Assembly (NCBI RefSeq): GCF_946479755.1 | Contig: NZ_CAMLHC010000015.1 | Location: 124,001 to 188,000, forward strand | Direction: 5' to 3' | DNA length: 64,000 nucleotides | Source: an uncultured Chitinophaga sp. | GTDB lineage: Bacteria; Bacteroidota; Bacteroidia; Chitinophagales; Chitinophagaceae | Shown: in pieces, positions 29,060 to 37,687 of the stretch | How the letters are laid out: the number at the start of each line of letters is the position of its first letter | Position numbering within the stretch: position 1 is the stretch's first letter | Made by a program: the position numbers and the translations under genes | The notes under the pieces: model-generated | What the model was told of the DNA's origin: nothing | The model's database searches: none | The model's input: the letters and a program-made list of their open reading frames with translations, nothing else

Positions 29060-29551
29060 ATGATTAATGCGATCGATCAATCCGGCATATTGGCTATTTC
29101 CACGCGCCTGCAGCGCCTGGGCGAATTGCTGCGTAAAGACGGGCTACAGATTTACAAAGCCCATGGCATTGACTTTGAACCCAAATGGTTTCCCGTGGTG
29201 TACAGCCTGGCGGCCAATGAAGCCCTGAGCGTGGTGGAAATTGCACATGAGATCGGCTATACCCACCCGTCCACCATCAGCCTGCTGAAAGAACTCGAAG
29301 CCAAAAAACTGGTGCGCTCCCGGAAAGATAAAACGGATACCCGCAAACGAATGATCAGCCTCACCGAAAAAGGCCACCAACTGGTAACAGAGATGAAACC
29401 CGTATGGGAACTGATCACCGCCGCCCTCACCGACCTGACTAATTCCTCCAATAATATTATGAACGCTATCAATGAAGTGGAAGCCCGGTTCCGGGAGAAA
29501 AGCTTTTTTGAAAGAGCAGAAGAGATCCATCAGCAAAAGTCCCGGGGCTGA
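29060..29551 (+). CDS. MarR-family transcriptional regulator
   Basis: 163 aa. The winged helix-turn-helix (about 50-100) shows VVEIAHEIGYTHPSTISLLK with a basic wing RKDKTDTRKR. N-terminal helices form the dimer interface. It is distinct from OhrR, lacking the reactive N-terminal Cys. Candidate targets are the upstream membrane protein and the downstream GNAT gene, whose promoter carries a MarR-like palindrome. Its last codons and stop lie inside a terminator hairpin. Confidence 0.9.
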   Translation: MINAIDQSGILAISTRLQRLGELLRKDGLQIYKAHGIDFEPKWFPVVYSLAANEALSVVEIAHEIGYTHPSTISLLKELEAKKLVRSRKDKTDTRKRMISLTEKGHQLVTEMKPVWELITAALTDLTNSSNNIMNAINEVEARFREKSFFERAEEIHQQKSRG

Positions 29552-29571
29552 AGCCCTGGGCGACTTTTTTT
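29535..29571 (+). terminator. Terminator overlapping the MarR stop codon
   Basis: AAAAGTC and a following GGGGCT pair with AGCCC and GACTTTT, giving a long stem ending in a run of seven T. The stop codon lies in the loop, so the CDS 3' end forms half the hairpin. Confidence 0.85.
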
Positions 29572-29623
29572 CAGAAAAGCCGTCGTAGTAACCTTCCAGG
29601 GCACTGTTACATGATAGGCATCT

Positions 29624-29740
29624 TGTCATTTCCAGGTTATCTACAATCAGCTTACCCAGGGCTTCGGCACGGTGGCACAATACGCTGCCTGTCACTTCCC
29701 GGCTGTCTACAATCAGCTTGTCCGGGGCTGCGGCACGATA
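29624..29740. repeat. Two diverged direct repeats of about 50 bp, period 66
   Basis: Copy 1 starts at 29624 and copy 2 at 29690. Both contain TGTCA(T/C)TTCC, then TCTACAATCAGCTT, then a GGGCT(T/G)CGGCACG segment. Apart from the promoter and operator just before the GNAT gene, this 300-bp space holds no credible gene. The plus-strand open frame across it is coded by the repeat itself and has no family features. Confidence 0.65.
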
Positions 29741-29808
29741 TGCTGCCTCACCCGCTTTGCCTGTATACCACCTCCCTTCCTACCCATTTCCCAAATTTTT
29801 TTTCATTT

Positions 29809-29831
29809 ATGTAGTCAACTACATATCTTTG
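29809..29831 (+). promoter_or_regulatory. Promoter and palindrome before the GNAT gene
   Basis: ATGTAGT-CA-ACTACAT (29809-29824) abuts TATCTTTG (29824-29831), a good -7 element. The -33 position reads TTTC. The palindrome is MarR-like, and the nearest regulator is the MarR gene upstream. Confidence 0.65.
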
Positions 29832-29852
29832 TAGAAAATAAACAATAATCAC

Positions 29853-30338
29853 ATGGCAATTACCTATAAACCGATTGGCAATGATTATTCGGAGGAAGTA
29901 ATCAACCTGATCCTCCCGATACAGCAGCAGGAATTTAATGTGCAGGTAAACCTGTCGCAGCAGCAGGACCTGCTGGACATTGAGCAACACTACCATCAGA
30001 CCGGCGGCGGTTTCTGGGGTGCTTTTGACGGCGACCGGCTGGTAGGCACCATTGCACTCATCGCCTACGCGCCCGACGGCGGCGCCCTCCGGAAGATGTT
30101 TGTCCGCAAGGAATACAGGGGCAAAGAGCATGGCATCGCCACAGCGTTGCTGGATACCCTGCTCGACTACGCCGCTGCACGGGGCATTCACGACATCTAC
30201 CTGGGCACGGTGAATTTTCTCCATGCCGCCCGCCGCTTCTACGAGAAAAAAGGATTTGATGAAGTTCCCGCTGAGCAGTTGCCGGCCACTTTCCCGAGAA
30301 TGAAAGTAGACGATGTGTTTTACCATTACCACCACTAG
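29853..30338 (+). CDS. GNAT-family N-acetyltransferase
   Basis: 161 aa single GNAT domain. The acetyl-CoA motif A region reads ALRKMFVRKEYRGKEHGIAT, and the C-terminal YEKKGFDEV is the family motif B. Acceptor unknown. It stands alone behind a palindrome-covered promoter and may belong to the regulon of the upstream MarR protein. No unusual residues. Confidence 0.9.
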   Translation: MAITYKPIGNDYSEEVINLILPIQQQEFNVQVNLSQQQDLLDIEQHYHQTGGGFWGAFDGDRLVGTIALIAYAPDGGALRKMFVRKEYRGKEHGIATALLDTLLDYAAARGIHDIYLGTVNFLHAARRFYEKKGFDEVPAEQLPATFPRMKVDDVFYHYHH

Positions 30339-30348
30339 TGACGGCATG

Positions 30349-30378
30349 GCGGTCAACGGAGCCATTGTCGTTGACCGC
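30349..30378 (+). terminator. Hairpin after the GNAT gene
   Basis: Perfect 10-bp stem GCGGTCAACG (30349-30358) with CGTTGACCGC (30369-30378). There is no proper T-tract, so termination may be weak or factor-dependent. The remaining 200 bases to the mla operon show no gene. Confidence 0.5.
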
Positions 30379-30592
30379 TGCTGCTTCTTTCCGGCAAATA
30401 GCGGAAAAAAATCCCCAAACGTATAACGCTGCCCGTTACCCCTTCTGCCCTCCTCCACTGCAGTTTCCGCCCGCTTAAGACGCTATGGGCCTGAAAATAT
30501 GTGTATTAAGTTGTGTTTCGAATAACAAAAAAGACCGTTTTTTGTAATATTATTGGGCTCTGATTTAGTTTCATGTAGTTAAAAATCGGCAA

Positions 30593-31387
30593 ATGGATTC
30601 CAGCAACGGACAACCAGAAAAACCAGTCATATCACCCGGAGTTGATCGCTTCTTCGTCAGCGTACATACCACCTTTCTTTTCGTAGCCCGGTTCTTCCGG
30701 GAGCTTTTCAGGTTCCCTTTTGAAACCCGGGAATTCATACGGCAATGTTACATGGTCGGTTATAAATCGCTGGCACTCATCAGTTTAACGGGATTCATCA
30801 CCGGGTTGGTGTTCACCAAACAATCAAGGCCGTCCTTGTCCGAGTTTGGCGCCACCTCCTGGCTTCCGTCGCTGATAGCGATTGCTGTGGTCAGGGCGCT
30901 GGCCCCGCTGGTAACCGCCCTGATCTGCGCCGGTAAAGTGGGTTCCAGTATTGGTGCGGAACTTGGATCTATGCGGGTAACAGAACAGATAGATGCCATG
31001 GAAGTATCTGCCATCAATCCGTTCAAATACCTGGTGGTAACCCGTGTACTGGCCACCACCGTCTGCCTGCCGATACTGATGGCCTATACGGCCCTCGTAG
31101 GCCTGATGGGTTCTTATCTTGATGTGCACATGAACGAACAGACCAGTATGACCTTCTTTTTCCTGAAGGCGTTCAGCGATATTACTTTCCTGGACCTGTT
31201 CGCTTCCACCTTTAAAGCCATGGCATATGGCTTTACGATCGGCATCGTGAGCTGCTACCAGGGATTCAACGCCTCCCAGGGCACACAAGGCGTGGGTAAA
31301 GCCGCCAACACCTCTGTGGTGATCTCCATGTTCCTGATTTTTATAGAAGAAGTAATCATTGTTCAGGTAGTAAATTCAATCAGGTAA
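30593..31387 (+). CDS. mlaE: MlaE-family lipid ABC transporter permease
   Basis: 264 aa integral membrane protein of the MlaE/TGD1 permease type, with about five or six transmembrane helices and the conserved cytoplasmic loop EQIDAMEVSAINPFKYLVVTR. With the ATPase and the MCE protein that follow, it forms an inner-membrane complex that moves phospholipid between the membranes to keep outer-membrane asymmetry. The stop TAA is immediately followed by the start of the ATPase gene. Confidence 0.94.
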   Translation: MDSSNGQPEKPVISPGVDRFFVSVHTTFLFVARFFRELFRFPFETREFIRQCYMVGYKSLALISLTGFITGLVFTKQSRPSLSEFGATSWLPSLIAIAVVRALAPLVTALICAGKVGSSIGAELGSMRVTEQIDAMEVSAINPFKYLVVTRVLATTVCLPILMAYTALVGLMGSYLDVHMNEQTSMTFFFLKAFSDITFLDLFASTFKAMAYGFTIGIVSCYQGFNASQGTQGVGKAANTSVVISMFLIFIEEVIIVQVVNSIR

Positions 31388-32161
31388 ATGAAACAACGTA
31401 ACCCGGAAATAGACATGAACGACGTCGTGATTTCAATCAGGGACCTTTACAAGTCCTTTGGTTCAAATCATGTATTGCGGGGTATTAACTTAGACGTTCA
31501 CAAAGGCGAAAACGTCGTGGTACTGGGGCGCTCCGGCACCGGTAAGTCCGTGCTGATCAAAATCATCGTCGGCCTGCTGTACCCCGATTCCGGTTCGGTG
31601 AACGTGCTGGGGAAAAATATCAGTTCCCTTACCGAGGCAGACCTTCGTGAATTGCGGATGCAGGTGGGCTTCTCTTTTCAGAGCGCCGCGTTGTACGACA
31701 GTATGACGGTGGGTGAAAACCTCGCCTTTCCCCTGCGGCGGAACAATAAACATATCAGCAACGACCAGGTGCGCCGCATGGTGGACATCGTACTGGACGC
31801 TGTAGGGCTCTCACAGGCCATCAACCAGTTGCCCGCAGAACTGTCGGGCGGACAACGCAAACGTATCGGTATCGCCCGTACGCTGATCCTGAAACCACAG
31901 ATCATGCTGTATGACGAACCAACGGCCGGCCTGGACCCCATCACCTGCATTGAGATCAATAACCTCATCAACGAAGTACAACGGCGGTTCAACACCAGTT
32001 CCATCATCATTACCCATGACCTGACCTGCGCCAAGGAAACCGGCGACAGCATTGCGGTAATGCAGGAAGGACAATTTGTGGCACAGGGCTCCTTCGATGA
32101 AGTGTTCCGGAAAGAAAATGAACTCATCCAAAGTTTTTATCAATACAATTTCATACAGTAA
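31388..32161 (+). CDS. mlaF: MlaF-type lipid ABC transporter ATPase
   Basis: 257 aa ABC ATPase. Walker A is LGRSGTGKSVLI, the signature LSGGQRKRIGIARTL, and Walker B LYDEPTAGLDP. It is cytosolic and powers MlaE. The chosen ATG is directly joined to the mlaE stop; a second ATG at 31415 would give a shorter but still complete protein. Order mlaE-mlaF-mlaD is the usual one in Bacteroidota. Confidence 0.95.
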   Translation: MKQRNPEIDMNDVVISIRDLYKSFGSNHVLRGINLDVHKGENVVVLGRSGTGKSVLIKIIVGLLYPDSGSVNVLGKNISSLTEADLRELRMQVGFSFQSAALYDSMTVGENLAFPLRRNNKHISNDQVRRMVDIVLDAVGLSQAINQLPAELSGGQRKRIGIARTLILKPQIMLYDEPTAGLDPITCIEINNLINEVQRRFNTSSIIITHDLTCAKETGDSIAVMQEGQFVAQGSFDEVFRKENELIQSFYQYNFIQ

Positions 32162-32164
32162 GCT

Positions 32165-33193
32165 ATGATTAAAGAAAGCAACAAACGAACAGTAATAGTT
32201 GGTATCTTCATTTTTGTTGGACTGATCATTTTTACTGTAGGTATCCTGTTCCTCGGCGGACAGCGCAAAGCTTTTGTTTCCTCCATCCGTGTTAAAGCCA
32301 TGTTTCATGACATCAACGGCCTGGCTGCCGGTAACAACGTCTGGTACTCAGGCGTGAAAGTGGGCACCGTCAAAAAGATCACCTTTGTGCAACACAACGT
32401 GATTGAAGTGATCATGAACATCGAAAAAAGCTCCCGGCAGTTTATTCATAAAGATGTAAAAGCCAAAGTAGGTTCCGACGGCCTGGTAGGCAACAAGATC
32501 GTGGTGCTGTTCGGCGGTACCGAAACCACGCCTGCCGTAGAGAATAACGATGTGATCGTAGCCGAAGCGGCACTGAGCCCCGACAACATTATGGCCACCC
32601 TGCAGGTCAATAACGAAAACCTGGTGGAGATCACAGGTAACCTGAAAACCATCACCAAAAACATCGCAGAAGGCCAGGGCACGATCGGTAAACTGCTGAA
32701 AGACGATTCCGCCTACACCAATATACAGGCTACGCTGAACAACCTGAAGGCTACCGCTGCCAATACACAACGCCTGACAGACCGCCTGGCGGATTACGCC
32801 TCCAAGCTACAGTCCAAAGGCTCCCTGACCAATAACCTGATTACCGATACCGTGGTATTCAGCCGGCTGCGTTCTACCGTTACCGAAATGGAAGAAGCCG
32901 CGCAAAAAGCTAACGGCATGGTGGCTGACCTGAAAAAAGCCAGCGCGTCGGTGAGTGAGAATCTCACCAGCGACCAATCCCCTGCCGGTGTGTTATTACA
33001 CGACCAGGAGTCTGCCGCAGCCCTGAAGAAAATTATCACGAACCTGGAATCCAGTTCATCCAAACTCGATCAGAATATGGAAGCGTTGAAACACAACTTC
33101 CTGCTGAGAGGATATTTCAGAAAGCAGGCCAAGCGCGAGAAGAAAGAGCAGGCCGCCAAAGAGAAGGCATTAAACCAGGTGCAGGGCCAATAA
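32165..33193 (+). CDS. mlaD: MCE-domain substrate-binding protein (MlaD-like)
   Basis: 342 aa. One N-terminal transmembrane helix (VIVGIFIFVGLIIFTVGILF) anchors a single MCE domain (about 38-115; DINGLAAGNNVWYSGVKVG). A long helical C-terminal region with coiled-coil potential follows, longer than in E. coli MlaD and more like Bacteroidota/actinobacterial MCE proteins. It should form a hexameric lipid channel above MlaE in the periplasm. Its stop codon is in the loop of the terminator hairpin. No MlaA, B or C gene is seen here. Confidence 0.93.
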   Translation: MIKESNKRTVIVGIFIFVGLIIFTVGILFLGGQRKAFVSSIRVKAMFHDINGLAAGNNVWYSGVKVGTVKKITFVQHNVIEVIMNIEKSSRQFIHKDVKAKVGSDGLVGNKIVVLFGGTETTPAVENNDVIVAEAALSPDNIMATLQVNNENLVEITGNLKTITKNIAEGQGTIGKLLKDDSAYTNIQATLNNLKATAANTQRLTDRLADYASKLQSKGSLTNNLITDTVVFSRLRSTVTEMEEAAQKANGMVADLKKASASVSENLTSDQSPAGVLLHDQESAAALKKIITNLESSSSKLDQNMEALKHNFLLRGYFRKQAKREKKEQAAKEKALNQVQGQ

Positions 33194-33210
33194 GCCCCGC
33201 ACCTTTTTTT
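33177..33210 (+). terminator. Terminator of the mla operon, overlapping the mlaD stop
   Basis: AGGTGC (33177-33182) pairs with GCACCT (33199-33204), and GGGC with GCCC inside, then seven T. The TAA stop is in the loop. Confidence 0.88.
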
Positions 33211-33868
33211 ATTTTTCTTCCACCGTGGTGAGCAGCGGAGAATTAAACATACTTACCGGGGAGATGATCTGTTCCGTCAGCGGGATATTGTTACCATAGA
33301 TCTGTTTCATCTGCTCTTTCACGGCCGGACTGTTCAGGTCAAAGTCTTTCAGCTGCTCCAGCGTCCCCAGCTCCAGCCCTGTCGTCTCCTTGTATATTTT
33401 CCAGACCAGTTCAGAACAGTAGATGCGTTCATCAGACCAGCCAAAGTAAAAGTCGTAATTTTTGCCGTTGTATTTTTTCCCGGCGTCGACCATTTTTCGT
33501 ACAGTCGTTTGTGTGATCACGCTGTCTGCGTTCTTCAGCCGCTTGATCACATAGTGCCCTTTGCGGCCGCGCTTAATCCATTGCTGTAAAGGGGTATAAC
33601 GGACCGGCTGCAGGGCCTCGTACACGTATAGTTGCCCGTCTTTTGGCAGAATGATACCGCAATGGCTGTATTTGGAATGCGTGGCCTCTTTAATAGCCGT
33701 GCTGAGGTCTGACATAGATTCCTGGAAGATCACGTCACCGGCGCGCGCAGCAGCCGGTGGTTGTTGCAGCGCTTTTTTCACCGGCATTCCGGTGAGGAAC
33801 AACGCGCCGCCAATAAGTGCCGTTAACGGCAGGGCGGTAAACAATGCTATTTTTTTCCAGCTGGCCAT
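33209..33868 (-). CDS. YiiX-like permuted papain-fold (NlpC/P60 superfamily) hydrolase
   Basis: 219 aa. An N-terminal signal peptide or membrane anchor (ALFTALPLTALIGGALFLTG) precedes a YiiX/YebB-like domain. The catalytic His is in SKYSHCGIIL, the Cys in ERIYCSELVWKIY, which is the permuted order of this family. Members are thought to cut amide or lipid-linked bonds in the envelope. It is convergent with the mla operon and may share its lipid theme, but that is only suggestive. Confidence 0.85.
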   Translation of the reverse strand: MASWKKIALFTALPLTALIGGALFLTGMPVKKALQQPPAAARAGDVIFQESMSDLSTAIKEATHSKYSHCGIILPKDGQLYVYEALQPVRYTPLQQWIKRGRKGHYVIKRLKNADSVITQTTVRKMVDAGKKYNGKNYDFYFGWSDERIYCSELVWKIYKETTGLELGTLEQLKDFDLNSPAVKEQMKQIYGNNIPLTEQIISPVSMFNSPLLTTVEEK

Positions 33869-33947
33869 ACGTTTGGGATTAGTAATGAGCGTATTATTTT
33901 GTAATGATAAAACTTTTATGCAATATTTGCCCCTGTATTTTTAGCCC

Positions 33948-34343
33948 ATGAAAGCAAAGAAACGCTGGCTCTATCTTGTACTGATCATGTTGAACATACC
34001 CCTTGGACTAGCCACCAGATGGGCCCCACAGTACTTCCCTTCCCTTATCCGTATCTATGGAGGTGATGTTTTTTCCGCCACCTGTATTTTTTTCGGTTTC
34101 CGTTTCTTGTACCCGTTAAAGTCTATCGTTAAAGTTTCCCTGATCAGTTACCTGGTGTGTATCGCCATTGAGCTGCAACAGCTGTACCAGGCCGAATGGG
34201 CGGTAAAGCTGCGGAATACGCCGCTGGGCATCTTACTGGGACATGGATTTCTGTGGAGTGATTGTGTGTGCTACCTGGTGGGAACAGTGATAGCAGCAGC
34301 GCTGGGATTTGTACTTGAGCGACTGTTTCATTTAGAGATTTAG
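33948..34343 (+). CDS. DUF2809 membrane protein
   Basis: 131 aa, about four transmembrane helices. LNIPLGLATRWAPQYFPS at the N terminus and the later LRNTPLGILLGHGFLWSDCVCY match the DUF2809 pattern. Function is unknown. It stands alone between divergent and convergent neighbours and ends at an inverted repeat. Confidence 0.82.
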   Translation: MKAKKRWLYLVLIMLNIPLGLATRWAPQYFPSLIRIYGGDVFSATCIFFGFRFLYPLKSIVKVSLISYLVCIAIELQQLYQAEWAVKLRNTPLGILLGHGFLWSDCVCYLVGTVIAAALGFVLERLFHLEI

Positions 34344-34344
34344 G

Positions 34345-34413
34345 GATTTACGATTTTTTGATTTTGGTTTACGGGCAATCATTTTTATCCCCTATATCAA
34401 AAAATCGTAAATC
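34345..34413. repeat. A/T-rich intergenic inverted repeat
   Basis: GATTTACGATTTTTTGAT (34345-34362) pairs perfectly with ATCAAAAAATCGTAAATC (34396-34413). The arm is built from the same GATTTA/GATTTTTTGAT units as 56841-56949. It lies between convergent genes and could act as a terminator for both. Confidence 0.85.
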
Positions 34414-34432
34414 AAAAAATCAGGAAATATAA

Positions 34433-34885
34433 TTAAACGGCCAGCTTGATGACCACCTTCTTTACCGCTGCCGGCTGGTCGATCCGGAGATTGGGCATGT
34501 GCAGGTCCGTCGGGAAAAAGATGGCGAAATGATGCTGATCAAGACGGGTGAAGAAAGCGGGTTTTTCAGCGAACAGCATGTAGTCTTCCGCTTCACTGTA
34601 TGCTTTCGAGGGTGTTTGTTGCTGCAGGAAATCATGACCAATCAGTTCTGCGCCTTTCACGATATATTGTATATCGATGTATTTTTTGTGTGATTCCATT
34701 TGCTCACCGGAAGGATCAATTGTATCGTATTCATTGACGATGGCAAAGAGGTTATCGCCATCAATTTCGTACTTCCCTTTTTCCAGTGTATGAAAATCTG
34801 TAGTGGCGAGGTATTCAAAAGCCCTTACAAAGCGGGGGCCCAGGCCGTAGTAAAGATGGGCGTTGTTGATCGTATCGAGAACCAT
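34433..34885 (-). CDS. YhcH/YjgK/YiaL-family protein
   Basis: 150 aa beta-jelly-roll protein. The family motif HKKYIDIQYIVKGAE and a later FFPTDLHMPNL metal-binding segment are present. E. coli relatives sit in sugar-catabolic operons and are thought to act on or sense acidic sugars. It lies 58 nt downstream of the DeoR-type repressor, likely co-transcribed. How it serves glycerol metabolism is unclear. Confidence 0.9.
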   Translation of the reverse strand: MVLDTINNAHLYYGLGPRFVRAFEYLATTDFHTLEKGKYEIDGDNLFAIVNEYDTIDPSGEQMESHKKYIDIQYIVKGAELIGHDFLQQQTPSKAYSEAEDYMLFAEKPAFFTRLDQHHFAIFFPTDLHMPNLRIDQPAAVKKVVIKLAV

Positions 34886-34943
34886 GTGTTAAATTAGAAT
34901 AAGACAGATGAAGCTGTAAAGATATTTAAAAATGGGAAAGTGT

Positions 34944-35714
34944 TTATACGATCGTCACTTTAATACCCATATCTTCCATTGCTTTCACCAGGTGCGGGGA
35001 AATGCCGGTGTCGGTGATCACTTCATCCACATCTTCCAGGCCACAGATGCGGCCGAAGCCTCTCTTACCAAATTTAGTGGAGTCTGCCAGTACAATGATC
35101 TTCTGTACGGTGGCTATCATTTTCTGGTTCAGGTGCGCTTCCATGATATTGGAAGTAGTCAGCCCGAATTCAAGATCGATGCCGTCCACGCCGAGGAACA
35201 GTTTACTGCAGGAGAAATCTTCCAGTATTTTTTCCGCATAGGGTCCGGTGACAGATGACGAGCTGGTGCGAAGCTGACCGCCCAGCTGTATCACCTCTAC
35301 GTCCGGAATCCGGATCAACTCCAGCGCCACGTTGAGCGCGCCTGTGATCACCGTCAGGTGTCCTTTGGGATGAATATTTTTTGCCAGCGCCAGTACGGAT
35401 GTGCCGGAAGCGATAATGATAGCGTCGTTGGGCGCAATGAGCGCTGCCGCCGCCAGACCGATGTTGTTCTTTTCTTCGCTGCGCAGCTTCTCCTTCTCAT
35501 TCACCGGCTTGTCGTTGGTGTAAGGATTGTTGATAGAAGCGCCGCCATGCGAGCGGAACAGCAGGGCTTTATCTTCCAGCAGTTTCAGGTCCTTTCGTAT
35601 AGTCACGCCGGATACATCGAGTTCTTTACAGAGCTCTACAACGTTCACATATCCTTTTTCTGCCAGTTTATCCAGTATATACTTGTGGCGTTCAGCAATA
35701 TTGATCATAGACAT
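34944..35714 (-). CDS. glpR: DeoR/GlpR-family repressor
   Basis: 256 aa from ATG 35714; M22 (35708) is also possible, and the open frame to 35771 adds 19 unlikely residues. The DeoR helix-turn-helix (VVELCKELDVSGVTIRKDL) precedes a DeoR sugar-phosphate sensor domain containing ALIAPNDAIIIASGTSVLAL and the 'DGIDLEFG' segment. Divergent position beside glpD supports GlpR: repression until glycerol-3-phosphate binds. The gene symbol rests on context. Confidence 0.85.
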   Translation of the reverse strand: MSMINIAERHKYILDKLAEKGYVNVVELCKELDVSGVTIRKDLKLLEDKALLFRSHGGASINNPYTNDKPVNEKEKLRSEEKNNIGLAAAALIAPNDAIIIASGTSVLALAKNIHPKGHLTVITGALNVALELIRIPDVEVIQLGGQLRTSSSSVTGPYAEKILEDFSCSKLFLGVDGIDLEFGLTTSNIMEAHLNQKMIATVQKIIVLADSTKFGKRGFGRICGLEDVDEVITDTGISPHLVKAMEDMGIKVTIV

Positions 35715-36022
35715 ATCACATAAAAATAACGTATTAAAACCTATCAGCAAGTTTTTTCGCATGCAAGGCATTCAGGGAGAATGCATAAGCAAAGAAGTTA
35801 ATATTTCGATTTATTTTTAATTATTTCCTTTTTATCCAGCATCACTTTCATTTGGAAGCGTCCGAAATATCCCGCCATTGCTCACCGTCAATTTCCTTTC
35901 ATCCAAAAAATATTTCACTTTCTCGTTTATTTTTCTATTTTGGTTTCGAATTGTTTTATTTTCTTTTATTTTACACTCAAATATAACAATTTGAAAGTAA
36001 TTAAAAGAAGCACCATAATAAT

Positions 36023-37624
36023 ATGAATCGACCGGAATCAATCAAAAGTCTGCGATCCACGCCATCCCGCACCTGGGACATGATCATTATAGGAGGAGGC
36101 GCCACAGGCCTGGGGATAGCGATGGACGCTGCTTCCAGAGGGTACAAGACACTACTGCTGGAACAGGCCGACTTCGCCAAAGGCACTTCCAGTCGCGCTA
36201 CCAAACTGGTACACGGCGGAGTGAGATACCTGGCACAGGGCGACGTAGCCCTGGTGAAAGAAGCGCTGTATGAAAGAGGGCTGTTGCTGAACAACGCTCC
36301 CCACCTGGCGCATAACCAGCAATTTATCATTCCACACTACTCCTGGTGGCAGGGCCCTTTTTATACGATTGGTCTGAAAATATATGACCTGCTCTCCGGC
36401 CGCTTAAGCCTGGGCAAGTCCAAACATATCAGCAAAACTGAAGTCACCCACCGGCTGCCCAACATTCAGGCGGCAGGCCTCAAAGGCGGTATCGTTTATC
36501 ATGACGGCCAGTTCGACGACGCCCGACTGGCAGTCAATATTGCGCAGACAGCCGCCGAGAACGGTGCCGTGCTGCTCAACTACTGCAAGGTAGACGGACT
36601 ACTGAAAGACAATGGTAAAGTCAGCGGCGTCACCGCTACCGACCTGGAAAGCGGCGAATCTTTCCGACTGGCCGCCCGCACAGTGATCAATGCCACCGGC
36701 GTATTTGTAGACGAGATCCTGCAACTGGACAATCCCGGCGCCCGGCCGATGGTACGCCCCAGTCAGGGTGTGCACCTTGTGCTCGACGCTTCTTTCCTGC
36801 AGAGCAGCAGCGCCATCATGATCCCTAAAACCTCCGACGGCCGCGTCCTTTTTGCCGTGCCCTGGCACAACAAAGTGCTGCTGGGCACTACCGATACGCC
36901 GCTGGAAGCGCACAGCATGGAGCCCGTAGCGCTGGAGCAGGAAATTGACTTTATCCTCGCCACCGCCGCACAGTATCTCACGCGCACGCCTACACGCGCC
37001 GACGTACTCAGCGTATTCGCAGGCCTGCGGCCGCTCGCAGCGCCACAGAAAGATACCGGCAGTACCAAGGAAATATCCCGCAGCCATAAAATCATGGTCG
37101 CCCCTTCCGGCCTGATCACCATCACCGGCGGTAAATGGACCACCTTCCGTAAAATGGCGGAAGACACGGTCGACGAAGCGATCCGCCAGGGTACCATCAC
37201 CCCGGCCAAATGCAACACCAAAGGATTACGTATCCACGGTTACCAGAAGCAGCCCATGGCACAGACGCCGCTGGACGTATACGGCAGCGACGCAGCACCG
37301 GTACAGGCCCTCGCCTCCATGCAGCCAGAACTGGCTAAAACACTGCACCCACGGCTGCCTTATATCAAAGCGCAGGTGATCTGGGCGGTAAGAGAAGAGA
37401 TGGCGCGTACCGTAGAAGACACCCTCGCCAGAAGGACAAGGGCGCTCTTCCTCGATGCACAGGCCGCCATTGATATGGCGCCGGAAGTAGCCGCGCTGAT
37501 GGCCGCTGAACTGGGCAAAGACGAAGCATGGCAGCAACAACAGGTCAAAGCGTTCAACGCAGTGGCCCAGAATTACCTGCTTAAAAATGTGCGCACACGG
37601 GAACAACTGCCTGTAGGCGCTTAA
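36023..37624 (+). CDS. glpD: Aerobic-type glycerol-3-phosphate dehydrogenase
   Basis: 533 aa FAD-dependent enzyme. The N-terminal dinucleotide motif is IIGGGATGLGIAMDAASRG, followed by the GlpD segment TSSRATKLVHGGVRYLAQG. It oxidises sn-glycerol 3-phosphate to dihydroxyacetone phosphate, passing electrons to quinones at the inner membrane. It is the first gene of a plus-strand glp cluster; the A/T-rich 250 bp before it is the probable GlpR-controlled promoter. Length normal. Confidence 0.96.
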   Translation: MNRPESIKSLRSTPSRTWDMIIIGGGATGLGIAMDAASRGYKTLLLEQADFAKGTSSRATKLVHGGVRYLAQGDVALVKEALYERGLLLNNAPHLAHNQQFIIPHYSWWQGPFYTIGLKIYDLLSGRLSLGKSKHISKTEVTHRLPNIQAAGLKGGIVYHDGQFDDARLAVNIAQTAAENGAVLLNYCKVDGLLKDNGKVSGVTATDLESGESFRLAARTVINATGVFVDEILQLDNPGARPMVRPSQGVHLVLDASFLQSSSAIMIPKTSDGRVLFAVPWHNKVLLGTTDTPLEAHSMEPVALEQEIDFILATAAQYLTRTPTRADVLSVFAGLRPLAAPQKDTGSTKEISRSHKIMVAPSGLITITGGKWTTFRKMAEDTVDEAIRQGTITPAKCNTKGLRIHGYQKQPMAQTPLDVYGSDAAPVQALASMQPELAKTLHPRLPYIKAQVIWAVREEMARTVEDTLARRTRALFLDAQAAIDMAPEVAALMAAELGKDEAWQQQQVKAFNAVAQNYLLKNVRTREQLPVGA

Positions 37625-37687
37625 CGATCATCGTTATTCCACTGTCAACTATAGCGAATTAAATTATCCACGCAGAAAAAGAAAAAC

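Noticed and set aside
29611..29814. 67-aa open frame across the direct repeats
   Set aside because: Its repeated peptide comes from the DNA repeat; no start signal or family match.
35772..36022. GlpR operators before glpD
   Set aside because: Several TTTCG-containing words occur in this A/T-rich stretch, but no clear repeat or spacing stands out, so I do not call an operator.
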